A DNA stretch of 64,000 nt, taken from positions 1 to 64,000 of the forward strand of contig CAYWSB010000007.1 of the NCBI GenBank assembly GCA_964460465.1. The letters run 5' to 3'. Origin of the DNA: SLRI01 sp964460465 (GTDB lineage: Bacteria; Pseudomonadota; Alphaproteobacteria; Geminicoccales; Geminicoccaceae). Shown here one piece after another: positions 26,175 through 34,761 of the stretch. Position 1 is the first letter of the stretch, and the number at the start of each line of letters is the position of its first letter. Position numbers and translations under genes: made by a program. Below the pieces are notes generated by a model. That model was not told where the DNA came from, searched no databases, and saw only the letters and a program-made list of their open reading frames with translations.

Positions 26175-26186
26175 GCGCCGCCGGTG

Positions 26187-27542
26187 TCACCGGGCACGTG
26201 CGAAAGCGAACCGCTGGGTGAGCCGACGCAGGACGAAGCCCTCCGTCTCGAGGGCGAGGCGCGCCGCCGGCTCGTCCAGCGCACCGAGGGCACCCTCGGG
26301 TAGCGGTGCCGAGCCGGCCACGAGGTCCAGCCGGTAGGTCACGGCCCGGTCGGGCTTGAGCCGCACGGTGAAACCGGCACCCGCGGCAAGCGGGGCGAGG
26401 CCGTCGAGCCGGCCGACCCGCTCGACGACGGCACCGTCGGGCGGGTCGAGCCGCAGATGCCCGAGCACGAAGAGGGGCGCGCCGGCGGGTGGGACCACCC
26501 GGATGTCGACCCCGCAGAGCCGCGGGTCGTCGACGAGCGCCGGCAACGTCTCGGTGCCAGCCTCGATCGGCGCCGGCTCGAGCAGCGGCACGAGCGCGTG
26601 ATCGAAATTCTGGACGAGGCAGCTCTGCCCCGGCTGCGGCCGACGCTTGTGCAGCTCGAGGACCAGCGCCGCTGCGATGCGCGCCGGGGGCGCTGCCGGC
26701 TCCGCGGCCGCTGTCGTCTCGGCCGGCGGGGGCTCGAGGGCCACGCCGCCATCCGGCGTGCGCTCGGCGGGGGTGTCCGGCAGGGTGTGCGGTGCCGTGT
26801 TCGGCCTCTCGATGGCGGCCGGTGTCAGGCGATCGAGGAGCGTCGGCCCGGCGAGCAGCGTTCCGGCCAGCAGCACGGCCGCCAGCGGCACCGCCATCAG
26901 CCGCGCCCGCGAGGCCGGCGGTGCTGCCGCGACCGGCGCGCGCACCGTCCGGCGCCGGTCGGCGATGCCGAGCAGCGCCGGCAGCTCGTCGACCCGCCCG
27001 ACCGTGCGCAGCTCGACCCCGGCCGGCAGCGTGACGCGGCCGGTCTCGGCGGCATTGCCGGCGGGCACCAGCCAGAGGCAGTCGCGGGGCCGGGCGAGCA
27101 GGGCCCGGCGGCTCGCCTCGAGCTTCTCGGCGACCAGCTCGACCGGCCGGATGGTGCCGCTGCTGTGCGCCACCTCGCCGGTGCAGTAGACGAGACGTCC
27201 AGCCTCGTCGTCGATGCCGGCGAAGCGCCCGGCGCTGGCCAGCAGCATCGCCACGAGCGCACCGAGCTGCCAGCTCTCGCCGGCCCCGATGTCCTCGTCA
27301 ATCTCGGCGTAGATCCCGGGTTTCAGCGGCTCGAGGGCCATGCCCCGCAGCAGGATCGGACCCAGGTCGTCGACGAAGGCGGCGAAGGCGCCGTCGCGGT
27401 CCAGGCTGGCCCGGTGCCCGTCGCGCAGCCAGAGCCGCGACCGATCGAAGGCGCTCTCGTGGGCGAAGCGGGTGACCGCGACCGGCCCGAGATTGGTGCC
27501 GATGCGCACGCCCGTCCGCTGCAGGGGCCCGGCCTCCGGCAC
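26187..27542 (-). CDS. Lon-like (S16) Ser/Lys domain with membrane anchor and extracytoplasmic C-terminal domain
   Basis: 451 residues, GTG start 3 bp after the upstream stop. Residues about 75-195 resemble the Lon protease proteolytic domain: Ser90 in GESWQLGALVAMLLA sits at the Lon G-P-S-A-G position, then YCTGEVAHSSGTIRPVELVA with Lys140 in EKLEAS as the dyad partner. No AAA+ domain is present. A helix follows (about 215-235, LMAVPLAAVLLAGTLLA), then a Pro/Ala-rich linker and a domain of about 170 residues with Cys in CLVQNF and CGVDIRVV. I infer a cytoplasmic Lon-like module tethered to a periplasmic domain. Last gene of a three-gene run. Confidence 0.6.
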   Translation of the reverse strand: MPEAGPLQRTGVRIGTNLGPVAVTRFAHESAFDRSRLWLRDGHRASLDRDGAFAAFVDDLGPILLRGMALEPLKPGIYAEIDEDIGAGESWQLGALVAMLLASAGRFAGIDDEAGRLVYCTGEVAHSSGTIRPVELVAEKLEASRRALLARPRDCLWLVPAGNAAETGRVTLPAGVELRTVGRVDELPALLGIADRRRTVRAPVAAAPPASRARLMAVPLAAVLLAGTLLAGPTLLDRLTPAAIERPNTAPHTLPDTPAERTPDGGVALEPPPAETTAAAEPAAPPARIAAALVLELHKRRPQPGQSCLVQNFDHALVPLLEPAPIEAGTETLPALVDDPRLCGVDIRVVPPAGAPLFVLGHLRLDPPDGAVVERVGRLDGLAPLAAGAGFTVRLKPDRAVTYRLDLVAGSAPLPEGALGALDEPAARLALETEGFVLRRLTQRFAFARAR

Positions 27543-27545
27543 CCG

Positions 27546-28142
27546 TCACGAGGCCGCGATGGCCACGGCGATCTCCACGCTCGGATCGAGCAGTGCCGCG
27601 ACGATCGGATCGTCGCCGGGCAGCACCAGCTCCACCGTGCGGTCCGACGGCTCGGCGAAGCGCAGCCGCAGGCCGGCGAGCTCGTCGAGGCGGGGATGGT
27701 CCTCGGGCACCACGACCTCGAGCGAGCACAGCCGCGGTGGGGCCGGATAGGCGATCGACAGCAGCACGTGGCCGGGCTTGGCGGTCAGCGGCTTGACCGT
27801 GATCGCGCCGCGCTTGCCGGCGACGGCGAAGCTGCGGGTCAGCTCGGCGGGGGCGCTCGCGGCGGCGCGGAGCATCGGCAGGTAGGTGGCGGCCCGCTCG
27901 CCCAGCATCGCGTGGTAGCGGCGACGCACGGCGGCATTCAGGCGGATCGCCTGCTGCACGCGCGCGTCGCGACCGGGCGAGCGGCCGTCGAGATAGGCCA
28001 GAAGCTCGCTGTAGGTCACCACGGGCGTGCCGTCGCCGCGGCGCCGCGCGGCGGCGGCACGCTCGATCAGGTCGAGGCCGGCGAGCCGATCGATGGCCGC
28101 CGCCATGGTCTCCTGGTCCGGCGTCGGTACCACGATTGCCAC
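27546..28142 (-). CDS. Hypothetical cytoplasmic protein of the envelope locus
   Basis: 198 residues, GTG start 1 bp after the upstream stop and stop 3 bp before the Lon-like gene, so the three genes are almost certainly cotranslated. No signal peptide or membrane helix. The N half is helical and basic; the C half looks like beta strands (ITVKPLTAKPGHVLLSIAY, LCSLEVVVPEDHPRL). I do not recognise the family. Confidence 0.7.
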   Translation of the reverse strand: MAIVVPTPDQETMAAAIDRLAGLDLIERAAAARRRGDGTPVVTYSELLAYLDGRSPGRDARVQQAIRLNAAVRRRYHAMLGERAATYLPMLRAAASAPAELTRSFAVAGKRGAITVKPLTAKPGHVLLSIAYPAPPRLCSLEVVVPEDHPRLDELAGLRLRFAEPSDRTVELVLPGDDPIVAALLDPSVEIAVAIAAS

Positions 28143-28143
28143 G

Positions 28144-29937
28144 TCAGCTCTCCTTCAACTGGGCCAGGGTGGTGCAAAAGGGCGACCGGTCCTCCGCGAG
28201 CTGCGCCGGCAGCGTGACAACGGCCGCCTCGCGGTCGATGGCGGCGAGTGCCGTGTCCACCAGGGCGGCGAGCTCGCTCAGCACCGGCACCGACTCGACG
28301 AAGAGCTCGCCCAGCGCCGGCTCGCGCAGGGCGTCGCGGAACCCGGCGCGGCGAATGCCGGCGAACGCCGTCTTGGCCTGCTTCACGAGCCGGTCGCGCT
28401 CGGCCGATGCCGCAGCGTCGCCGAGGCTGGCGAAGCCGCGATCGAGGAAGGCCGGATCGTGGTGCCCGGCCACGGCCACGGCGGCGAGAAGGAGCTTCCG
28501 CAGGTGCGCCGCGTGGTCGGCGAGGCGGCCGCGGACCGCGTCATAGGCGTCGTCGGGCAGCTCCTCGAGCGCGGCCAGACGGTCGAGGAGGTCATGGTTG
28601 CGCTGGCGCTTGGCCTCGACCATGCGGCTTTGCACAGGCCCGAACGTCTCGCCGCGCAGGAGGGAGCGGGCGAACGTGTCGACCACCCGCCCGATCGTCA
28701 CCAGCAGCGCCAGCTCGGCCTGCTCGGTGTTGTTGAACAGCCGGAGCGGCGCCAGCGCGCCGCCCGGCGCGAAGGCGGCGAGCGACGGCTCCGCCGTTGC
28801 CACGAGCCCGGCCATGTCGAGCTCGCTGGCGACGGCGAGATAGAGGCTGGCCGCCTCGCGGCGATAGAGAGCCGTCTGCTGGGCGGCGACCAGCTCGCGG
28901 GCGAGCTGGACGAAATGGCCGAGGGCGGTGCGGAAGAGCTGGTAGTCGCCGTGCTTCTTCGGGTCGAGGGCCGCGGTCTGCCAGAAGCGCAGCAGGGTGG
29001 CGTCGTCGAAGACGAGCTGCCCCGGCGGCGAGTGTGCCTCGACGACGGCCGTGATCCGCCGGCAACGCTCGAGCGCGTCGCGCCTGTGCACGACGCCGTC
29101 CAGATGCCGGTCGACCAGCTTGCCGAGCCGGTTGGTGGCATCGCGGATGGCCACCGGCCGCGCGGTCGCGTCCATGCCGTCGAGGTCCCGCACGAGCGCA
29201 TCGAACAGCGCCTTGACCGCCGCACCGAGGTCGACGGGCCCGCCATCGTCGAGCTCCGGCAGCATGGCGTCGTCCGGTGCCGGCACGCTCAGGAGGTACT
29301 CCAGGAAGGCGTCGAGCAGCGGCAGGCGCTGAAAGCGCAGCTCGTAGCCGTCGCCCAGCCGCAGGGCCTCGGGCGTGACCACGATCCGCGGATCGCGGGC
29401 GAGCGTCCGGGCGAAGAACCGCTGGAAGACCTCCGGCCGGGCCGGCCCCTCCAGCTCCATCGCCATGTGGACGACATCCCAGCGCCCGGCGCTGTCGGGG
29501 GTCGCGCGCGCGGCGGCGTCGAGCGCGATCACATAGGCGGTGAGCTGTCGCTTGGCGTCGCGCAGCTCGAGCGAGCGGGTGGCCAGCATGACCTCGAGAT
29601 GGTCGAGCACCCCGTGCCGCCAGCGCCGGGCGGCAAGGCCCCCGGACCAGCGCCCGTCGGCCTGCCGTCCGGCGGCGTCACCCGGTAGCACCGCCAGCGG
29701 GTCGGGCGGATCACCGGCGTCGGGCGATCCCTCGTCGAGGGCGGCGGCGACGACTGCCGTGTCGGGCGCGTCGTCGTCATCGGGCAGCGTGGCCAGGACG
29801 AGGCGCCACGCCTCGGTGGCGCCGTCCAGGTGCGGCTTCTCGCGGAGGGCCCGCATCGTCGAGACGAAGCTGTCGTCCTTGCCGCCCTCGACGAAATGGC
29901 CGAACGCGTGCTGCGCCTCGATCACCACCATCGCCAT
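28144..29937 (-). CDS. Large helical hypothetical protein of the envelope locus
   Basis: 597 residues from ATG at 29937; GGAGG also fits an in-frame ATG two codons later (29931) better. No signal peptide or membrane span. Helical throughout, rich in Ala, Leu, Arg and Asp; segments include FGHFVEGGKDDSFVSTMRAL and LRLFNNTEQAELALLVTIGR. It may be a cytoplasmic scaffold or adaptor for the membrane proteins around it. No family recognised. First gene of the run ending with the Lon-like protein. Confidence 0.7.
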   Translation of the reverse strand: MAMVVIEAQHAFGHFVEGGKDDSFVSTMRALREKPHLDGATEAWRLVLATLPDDDDAPDTAVVAAALDEGSPDAGDPPDPLAVLPGDAAGRQADGRWSGGLAARRWRHGVLDHLEVMLATRSLELRDAKRQLTAYVIALDAAARATPDSAGRWDVVHMAMELEGPARPEVFQRFFARTLARDPRIVVTPEALRLGDGYELRFQRLPLLDAFLEYLLSVPAPDDAMLPELDDGGPVDLGAAVKALFDALVRDLDGMDATARPVAIRDATNRLGKLVDRHLDGVVHRRDALERCRRITAVVEAHSPPGQLVFDDATLLRFWQTAALDPKKHGDYQLFRTALGHFVQLARELVAAQQTALYRREAASLYLAVASELDMAGLVATAEPSLAAFAPGGALAPLRLFNNTEQAELALLVTIGRVVDTFARSLLRGETFGPVQSRMVEAKRQRNHDLLDRLAALEELPDDAYDAVRGRLADHAAHLRKLLLAAVAVAGHHDPAFLDRGFASLGDAAASAERDRLVKQAKTAFAGIRRAGFRDALREPALGELFVESVPVLSELAALVDTALAAIDREAAVVTLPAQLAEDRSPFCTTLAQLKES

Positions 29938-30005
29938 CGACCTCCACGTCTTCCCGGCGCCGCCGGACCTGCCGCTGCCGAGTATAGCCGAACGCCGGCC
30001 ACGGC

Positions 30006-30860
30006 CTACCGTACCGGCGTGTGCGGCGCCTGATCCTGCAGGAGCTCGCCCATGCCCCGCCGACCCGCGGCCGGCGGCGGCACGATCCGGTCGCCGGTCC
30101 GGGTGATCACCCGATTGGGATCGGTCGGGGTCGACACCCGCTCGTGCACCGTGGTGCCGGTCGCTGCCGGCCGAGCGGTGACCGGCGCCGCCGCGGGCTG
30201 TCGGTTCGCCACCGTGGCCACGGGTGGCCGGATCGCGGGCGGGCGCCGGGCGGGAGCGCTCGCCATGGGCACGCGGCGCGCTGCCGCGGCGGTGGCCGGT
30301 GCCGGCGGCCGGGGGACGAAGGCCACCGTGTCGATCCGCCAGTCGCCGCGCAGGCCGTCGCGGCAGATGGTCAACTTCCCTTCGAGCCGCGGCGGCGATC
30401 CCAGCCGGCTGGCGTGCCCGACGATGCCGCAGAGCGAGCCCTGGCGCGGATCGAGCAGCCACTGCAGCAGCGTGACCTCGCCACGGTGACCGTTGGCCGG
30501 GTTGCGCCAGACCGCGGGTGCCGCCGCCGGCACCCCGGCCAGGGCCCGATCGAAGGCGGCATCGAGCAGCCGGCGGTCGTTGGCGTCGAGCGGGCGCGCC
30601 AGCTCGTCCTCGACGAGCCCGGCGAGCGAGATCCGGGTCAGGGCATAGGCCGGATCGATGCTGCCGGTCACCGGGTCGACCAGGTCGCCCAGCGTCGGCG
30701 GCTCGAGGACCGGCCGCTCCGGCACGGCGTTGGAGCCGGCGCAGGCGGCGAGCGTCAGCATGGCGAGCCCGAGCACGCAGCCCGACCCGCCACGGCGGCG
30801 GAAGGCCGCCGGGAGACGGGCAGGTGCCGGGCGCATGGCAGCGGCGATCAGGGCGGTCAT
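30006..30860 (-). CDS. Lipoprotein with 17-kDa surface-antigen-like domain
   Basis: 284 residues. A lipobox (LTLAACAGS) follows a basic N terminus. Residues about 85-180 (LDANDRRLLDAAFDRAL, AVWRNPANGHRGEVT, CRDGLRGDWRIDTV) resemble the C-terminal domain of Rickettsia 17-kDa / RT0821-type outer-membrane antigens, with its W-x-N-x-x-x-G-x-x-G and Cys positions. A Pro/Ala-rich tail follows. Probably outer-membrane anchored, facing the periplasm or surface. Confidence 0.65.
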   Translation of the reverse strand: MTALIAAAMRPAPARLPAAFRRRGGSGCVLGLAMLTLAACAGSNAVPERPVLEPPTLGDLVDPVTGSIDPAYALTRISLAGLVEDELARPLDANDRRLLDAAFDRALAGVPAAAPAVWRNPANGHRGEVTLLQWLLDPRQGSLCGIVGHASRLGSPPRLEGKLTICRDGLRGDWRIDTVAFVPRPPAPATAAAARRVPMASAPARRPPAIRPPVATVANRQPAAAPVTARPAATGTTVHERVSTPTDPNRVITRTGDRIVPPPAAGRRGMGELLQDQAPHTPVR

Positions 30861-30962
30861 GGCGCATCCTCCGCGCCCTGGCGGGCGCTCGCTGGCGACT
30901 CATGGATCAGGGTGGCGGACCAGGGCGGCCCGCGCGTCCGCGGGCAGCGTCCCGGGATCGCC

Positions 30963-31928
30963 TCACTCGAACCGCGGGTGGGTCTGGGACGGATGCAGGT
31001 TGATGTCGGGGATCGCCACCACCTCGATCGACGTGCTGCCGGCGTTCCTGATGTCCGAGCGGATCTCGAGATAGTCGACCGCGCGGCGGAGGTTGCGCAG
31101 GAGCTTCGCCTGGTCGCTGGTCGATTCGTACTGGTAGCAGGTGCGGGTCGACCGGGTCGCCGCCACCCGGTGCCAGAGATAGTCGGGCAAGGCCGCGAGC
31201 AGCTCCTCGACATCCATCATCTGGTGCTGGGTGAAGTCGTCGAAGCAGAGCGTGTAGGCGCGCGGCAGCGCGGCCCCCTGCCCGGTTGGGCCGCCGGCGA
31301 CGGGTGCCGGGTCGACGCTGGCGAGAAGCCGCGGTGGCACGACCCAGCGGTCGTCGATCATGCGCACCAGCGCCCGGCCGAGGTCCCGGCCGAGCGGGCG
31401 CGCCCTGCCGGCCATGGCCTCGAGCACGCACTCGCGCGCGCAGTCGATCGGCAGCTTGAACGTCTCGTCCGCCTCGACCGAGAACGAGCCCAGCCACTGG
31501 CCGGATCCCACGTCGATCATCTCGCCCTCGATGCGCATCGCCGCCTCGACCATGAAGTCCCGGTTGTGGACGCTGGCGTGGATGGCGTAGACGACGGCGA
31601 GGTCGATTGGCGTGTCGACCGCCCGGGCGATGCGCAGCAGCTCGCCGCGCGGCCGGCGGGTGCGATTCTCGGCGAAGTAGTCGAGGCCGATCGCGGTTTC
31701 GTCGAAAGTACGGTAGCCGGCCTGGTTGAACTGGTTCTGCACCTCCTGCAGCACCTGCCGGCTGACCCGGCTGTTGCGTGGCACCGTGTCCCGGTCGGCG
31801 TCCTCGTTGAGCACCAGGACGTTGGGCGCCGGTGCCAGCTGCGCCACGGCGGGGCCGGGCGTCGCGACGGTGCTGCAGCCTATCAGGAACATGCCGGCGA
31901 CGAGATGGCGGGCCGATTTCCACATCAT
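30963..31928 (-). CDS. Secreted hypothetical protein (possible lipoprotein)
   Basis: 321 residues from the ATG-ATG pair at 31928, preceded by GAGGTAACGAC. The N terminus (HLVAGMFLIGCSTVAT) holds a lipobox-like L-I-G-C, but a longer Sec signal cleaved after PAVAQ is possible. The folded part (PNVLVLNEDADRDTVPRN ... VQNQFNQAGYRTFDETAIG ... VYAIHASVHNRDFMVEAAMR) loosely recalls CsgG/FlgT-like periplasmic domains, which I cannot confirm. Further down, CFDDFTQHQMMDVEELLAAL is a second domain. Confidence 0.65.
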   Translation of the reverse strand: MMWKSARHLVAGMFLIGCSTVATPGPAVAQLAPAPNVLVLNEDADRDTVPRNSRVSRQVLQEVQNQFNQAGYRTFDETAIGLDYFAENRTRRPRGELLRIARAVDTPIDLAVVYAIHASVHNRDFMVEAAMRIEGEMIDVGSGQWLGSFSVEADETFKLPIDCARECVLEAMAGRARPLGRDLGRALVRMIDDRWVVPPRLLASVDPAPVAGGPTGQGAALPRAYTLCFDDFTQHQMMDVEELLAALPDYLWHRVAATRSTRTCYQYESTSDQAKLLRNLRRAVDYLEIRSDIRNAGSTSIEVVAIPDINLHPSQTHPRFE

Positions 31929-32248
31929 GGTCGTTACCTCGATCGATGCCGGCGCCGGAAGCGTGCCGGAAGGTCGTTGCAAGCCGCAATGCCTCGTCCA
32001 GGGGCGAAATCGCGCCGGCCGGGGTCGATCATCTCGGCGGCAGCCGCGGGCCGTCGTGCCGGGCGAGCACGCGAGACGTCCCGTCCATCCACCCAGGTAA
32101 GGGCAAAGACGGGCGCCCTACAATCATCGAGCGCGACAAATCGGCCGGGCGCGCACCAGGGACCGCCCGCCACCGGCCCCGGGCAGCGCTGATCCCGCCA
32201 TTGCGGCGCATGGGCAGCGCTTTGCTGACCCATCGGGGAGATGCGGCG
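31929..32248. other. Divergent intergenic region
   Basis: 320 bp between two divergent genes of the envelope locus. Ribosome sites are visible at both edges (GAGGTAACGAC on the minus side, GGGGAG at 32235-32240 on the plus side). Any promoters lie here; I cannot assign them. No gene seen. Confidence 0.5.
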
Positions 32249-32686
32249 ATGCGGCTCGTCCTGGCCAATGCGATACTCGGTGCTGCGCTGACCTGGGCGG
32301 TGCTGCACGAGCGACCGTCGCCGCTGCCGGACCCGGCCACGGCCGAGGTGATCGAGCGCCCGGCCGGCAGCGCATCCGACGACCGCGACACGCCCCTTGC
32401 CGCACCGCTCGCCGGCAGGCCGGAGCCCCGGCCGACCGACGCGGTGCCCGCCGGTCCGCCCTCGGCGGCGGCGAGCCCGATCGAGCGCGCCGAGGCGCCG
32501 CCATCCCTCGTGGCGGAGCCCCCGGCGGCGACACCCGACGCCGGCGCGGCGGAAGCCGGGCCGCCGGCCTTCGGCGCACGGCAGGCCGACGGCACGCCGG
32601 CGCTCGCCTCGCGTGCCGAGCGGCTGGCGGCCCTCGATGCGCTGGTGGCCGACATGGAAAGCTTCGCCCTGCATCGGCGGCGCTGA
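32249..32686 (+). CDS. Bitopic Pro/Ala-rich hypothetical protein
   Basis: 145 residues. ATG at 32249 with GGGGAG 8 bp upstream. One hydrophobic N-terminal segment (LVLANAILGAALTWAVL) is followed by a low-complexity Pro/Ala/Glu-rich stretch and a short charged helix (SRAERLAALDALVADMESFAL). The shape is that of a membrane-anchored periplasmic linker protein. It is the only + strand gene in this part of the locus and ends 126 bp before the assembly gap. Confidence 0.6.
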   Translation: MRLVLANAILGAALTWAVLHERPSPLPDPATAEVIERPAGSASDDRDTPLAAPLAGRPEPRPTDAVPAGPPSAAASPIERAEAPPSLVAEPPAATPDAGAAEAGPPAFGARQADGTPALASRAERLAALDALVADMESFALHRRR

Positions 32687-32757
32687 GCCGGCGGCCGCAC
32701 GGCCGGAGCGTGGCGCAGCGCCCGGGCGGTCCGACCGATCGGACGGCGCTACCGTGG

Positions 32758-32812
32758 CGGGCGCGCCGCTCAGACCGCCCAGCGGGCACCGGCATGGCGC
32801 TCGAGCTCGCGC
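32758..32812. repeat. 55-bp sequence repeated on both sides of the N gap (left copy)
   Basis: Identical to 32913-32967, where it encodes the C terminus of the lytic transglycosylase. It runs exactly up to the first N, so it is most likely an unmerged contig overlap rather than a biological repeat. Confidence 0.85.
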
Positions 32813-32912
32813 NNNNNNNNNNNNNNNNNNNNNNNNNNNNNNNNNNNNNNNNNNNNNNNNNNNNNNNNNNNNNNNNNNNNNNNNNNNNNNNNNNNNNNNN
32901 NNNNNNNNNNNN
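32813..32912. other. Assembly gap (100 N)
   Basis: Exactly 100 ambiguous bases, a conventional placeholder for a scaffold gap of unknown size. It is flanked by the same 55 bp on both sides. Confidence 0.98.
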
Positions 32913-32924
32913 CGGGCGCGCCGC

Positions 32925-33458
32925 TCAGACCGCCCAGCGGGCACCGGCATGGCGCTCGAGCTCGCGCCGATAGTGACCCTTGCGGCGGGCGACCCGCTCG
33001 ACATAGGCCCTGGTCGCCGGAATGATGCGGGCGTCGGGCAGGTCGCCGACGCGCGAGCCGCCGTTGTAGTAGGATAGCGCGAACGCCTCCTGGCCACGGT
33101 AGCGCTGCAGCAGCCGGCCGAGGAAGTGCAGGCCCATGCGGACGTTCAGGCGCGGCTCCCAGAGCGCGTCGGGGTGCAGCGCATACTCGCCGCGACAGGT
33201 GGCGGGCATGATCTGCATCACCCCGCGCGCACCCGCCCGGCTCAAGGCCGACGGGTCGAACGAGCTCTCGGCCTCGGCCACGGCGAGGCCCAGCGCCGGG
33301 TCGATCGCCAGGGCCAGCGACTCGCGCAGGACGAGCCGGCGGATGGCGTTGCGCTCGGCTGCCCGGGCGCGGCCGGGCCGGGCCACGCCGAGCAGTGCCG
33401 GGGCCGCGAGGCCGAGCACCAGGGACCGACGCCGCAGCACGCTCGCGGCGACGCTCAC
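32925..33458 (-). CDS. Lytic transglycosylase (SLT domain, catalytic Glu present)
   Basis: 177 residues from a GTG at 33458 whose GTGA overlaps the upstream stop, with GGAG 6 bp before it; another in-frame GTG is at 33470. The N terminus is basic and hydrophobic (RRRSLVLGLAAPALLG), a likely Sec or Tat signal. The SLT core is complete: VAEAESSFDPSALS with the catalytic Glu, GARGVMQIMPATC, NVRMGLHFLGRLLQRY and ALSYYNGG. It would cleave peptidoglycan in the periplasm. The stop codon lies 12 bp from the assembly gap. Confidence 0.88.
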   Translation of the reverse strand: MSVAASVLRRRSLVLGLAAPALLGVARPGRARAAERNAIRRLVLRESLALAIDPALGLAVAEAESSFDPSALSRAGARGVMQIMPATCRGEYALHPDALWEPRLNVRMGLHFLGRLLQRYRGQEAFALSYYNGGSRVGDLPDARIIPATRAYVERVARRKGHYRRELERHAGARWAV

Positions 33459-34231
33459 CACCCGCTCCACGCCGGGCCACGGGAGACCGGGCCACGGGCA
33501 TCCGTGCGCGGCCCGAAGTCGTCGAGCCGCCACTGCGCCTGGCGGCGCCGGGCCTCGATGTCGACGAAGTCTCCAGCCGGGGCGGCGACTGCCGGCCGCG
33601 TCCGGCTGACGATCCGGACATGCGGCCACGCCGGGCGCACGGCCGGGCCCAGCGGCGGTTCCCACTCCCGCTCTGCGGCGGCGAGCCGGGTCCAGAGCCG
33701 CGCCTGCGCCTCGTAGCGCTCCGCCCAATCCAGCACCGCGTCGACGAACACCCGGCTCGTCGGCATCGGCCGCAGGCGGTCGGCATCGAGCCCGGCATGG
33801 TAGGCGGCCATGGCCTGCTCCCAGTCGCCCAGATGGTCGTGGAAGCGGCGCAGCCGATCGAGGCCGACCTCGATGTTGAGCCGCGGCTCCTTGAGCTCCT
33901 CGACTGTCACCCCGAGATCCCGCTCGGCCGTCCCGGGCATGATCTGCAGCACGCCGACGGCACCGCGCGTGCTGCGGGCCAGGGGCTGGAAGTCGGAGGA
34001 CACCTTGGCCAGGGCCAGGGCCAGGGCGGGCGGGACGCCGGCACGCTCCGCCTCGAGGACGACCAGGCGCTTGATCCGGTCGCGAGCACTCTCGCCAGCG
34101 AACTGGGCGGCGCTCGGGCTGCTCCAGGGGGCCGTGGCGGTCGCCGCGCGCGCCGGATCGCCGGCGAGCCCGATGGCGAGGCCGAGCACGAGGGCGAGGG
34201 CGGTCGCGGCCGGGCGTCGGTCGTTGATCAT
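33455..34231 (-). CDS. Catalytically dead lytic-transglycosylase paralogue
   Basis: 258 residues with a signal peptide (ALALVLGLAIGLAGDPARA). The SLT fold is recognisable (RGAVGVLQIMPGTAERDLG, NIEVGLDRLRRFHDH, AMAAYHAG), but the motif that should be A-x-E-S-x-F reads KVSSDFQPLA, so the catalytic Glu is Ser. It overlaps the active paralogue by 4 bp (GTGA) and its own ATG overlaps the upstream stop (ATGA). I infer a peptidoglycan-binding or regulatory partner of the active enzyme. The C terminus adds about 100 residues absent from the active protein. Confidence 0.8.
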   Translation of the reverse strand: MINDRRPAATALALVLGLAIGLAGDPARAATATAPWSSPSAAQFAGESARDRIKRLVVLEAERAGVPPALALALAKVSSDFQPLARSTRGAVGVLQIMPGTAERDLGVTVEELKEPRLNIEVGLDRLRRFHDHLGDWEQAMAAYHAGLDADRLRPMPTSRVFVDAVLDWAERYEAQARLWTRLAAAEREWEPPLGPAVRPAWPHVRIVSRTRPAVAAPAGDFVDIEARRRQAQWRLDDFGPRTDARGPVSRGPAWSGW

Positions 34232-34761
34232 GGTTCGTCCTCCGGGTGGGTCAGCTCTGCCAGCCGGGCGAGCCAGGGCTCGTCCAGCGTCGACACGATC
34301 ACGTCGGCGGCAACCAGCTCGCGCCGGGCGGCGATCGCCTGCTGCAGCGGCAGGGTCGGGGCGATCGCCAGGATCACCGGCCCCTCGACGGCAGCCGGTG
34401 CGAGCGGAGCCAGGTCGGCATCGAGGAAACGCCCGCCATGCAGCACGACGAGCGTCCGCGCGCCCGGCACGCCCTGCAGATCGGTGGCTGCCGCGGTGGC
34501 CGCCGGCTTGACCACGAGCCCGCCGGCGTCGGCGGCACCCGTCGGGTCGCGCAGCACCGGCACCGAGAGCGAGATCATCGCCAGCACCATGATCGAGAAA
34601 AACGCCATGGCGAGCGCCAGGGCGATCTCGGTCAGGCCCGAATCGACAGCGCTGGCGGACGCCGCGTCGGCACCGGAATCACGGAGGCACGCCGGGGCTC
34701 GAACGTCAGGGGCGCGAGCCCCGGCGCGGGCGGCGGCGCTGTCGGGATCGGGCTCGGACAA
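34228..34761 (-). CDS. Bitopic membrane protein, possibly ExbD/MotB-like
   Basis: 177 residues. A charged cytoplasmic N terminus of about 40 residues precedes one helix starting at an acidic residue (LTEIALALAMAFFSIMVLAM). A periplasmic alpha/beta domain follows (ARTLVVLHGGRFLDADLA, GPVILAIAPTLPLQQAIAA, ADVIVSTLDEPWL). The layout is that of ExbD/TolR/MotB stators, but sequence similarity is weak, so the name is only a proposal. ATGA overlap with the dead transglycosylase couples their translation. Confidence 0.55.
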   Translation of the reverse strand: MSEPDPDSAAARAGARAPDVRAPACLRDSGADAASASAVDSGLTEIALALAMAFFSIMVLAMISLSVPVLRDPTGAADAGGLVVKPAATAAATDLQGVPGARTLVVLHGGRFLDADLAPLAPAAVEGPVILAIAPTLPLQQAIAARRELVAADVIVSTLDEPWLARLAELTHPEDEP

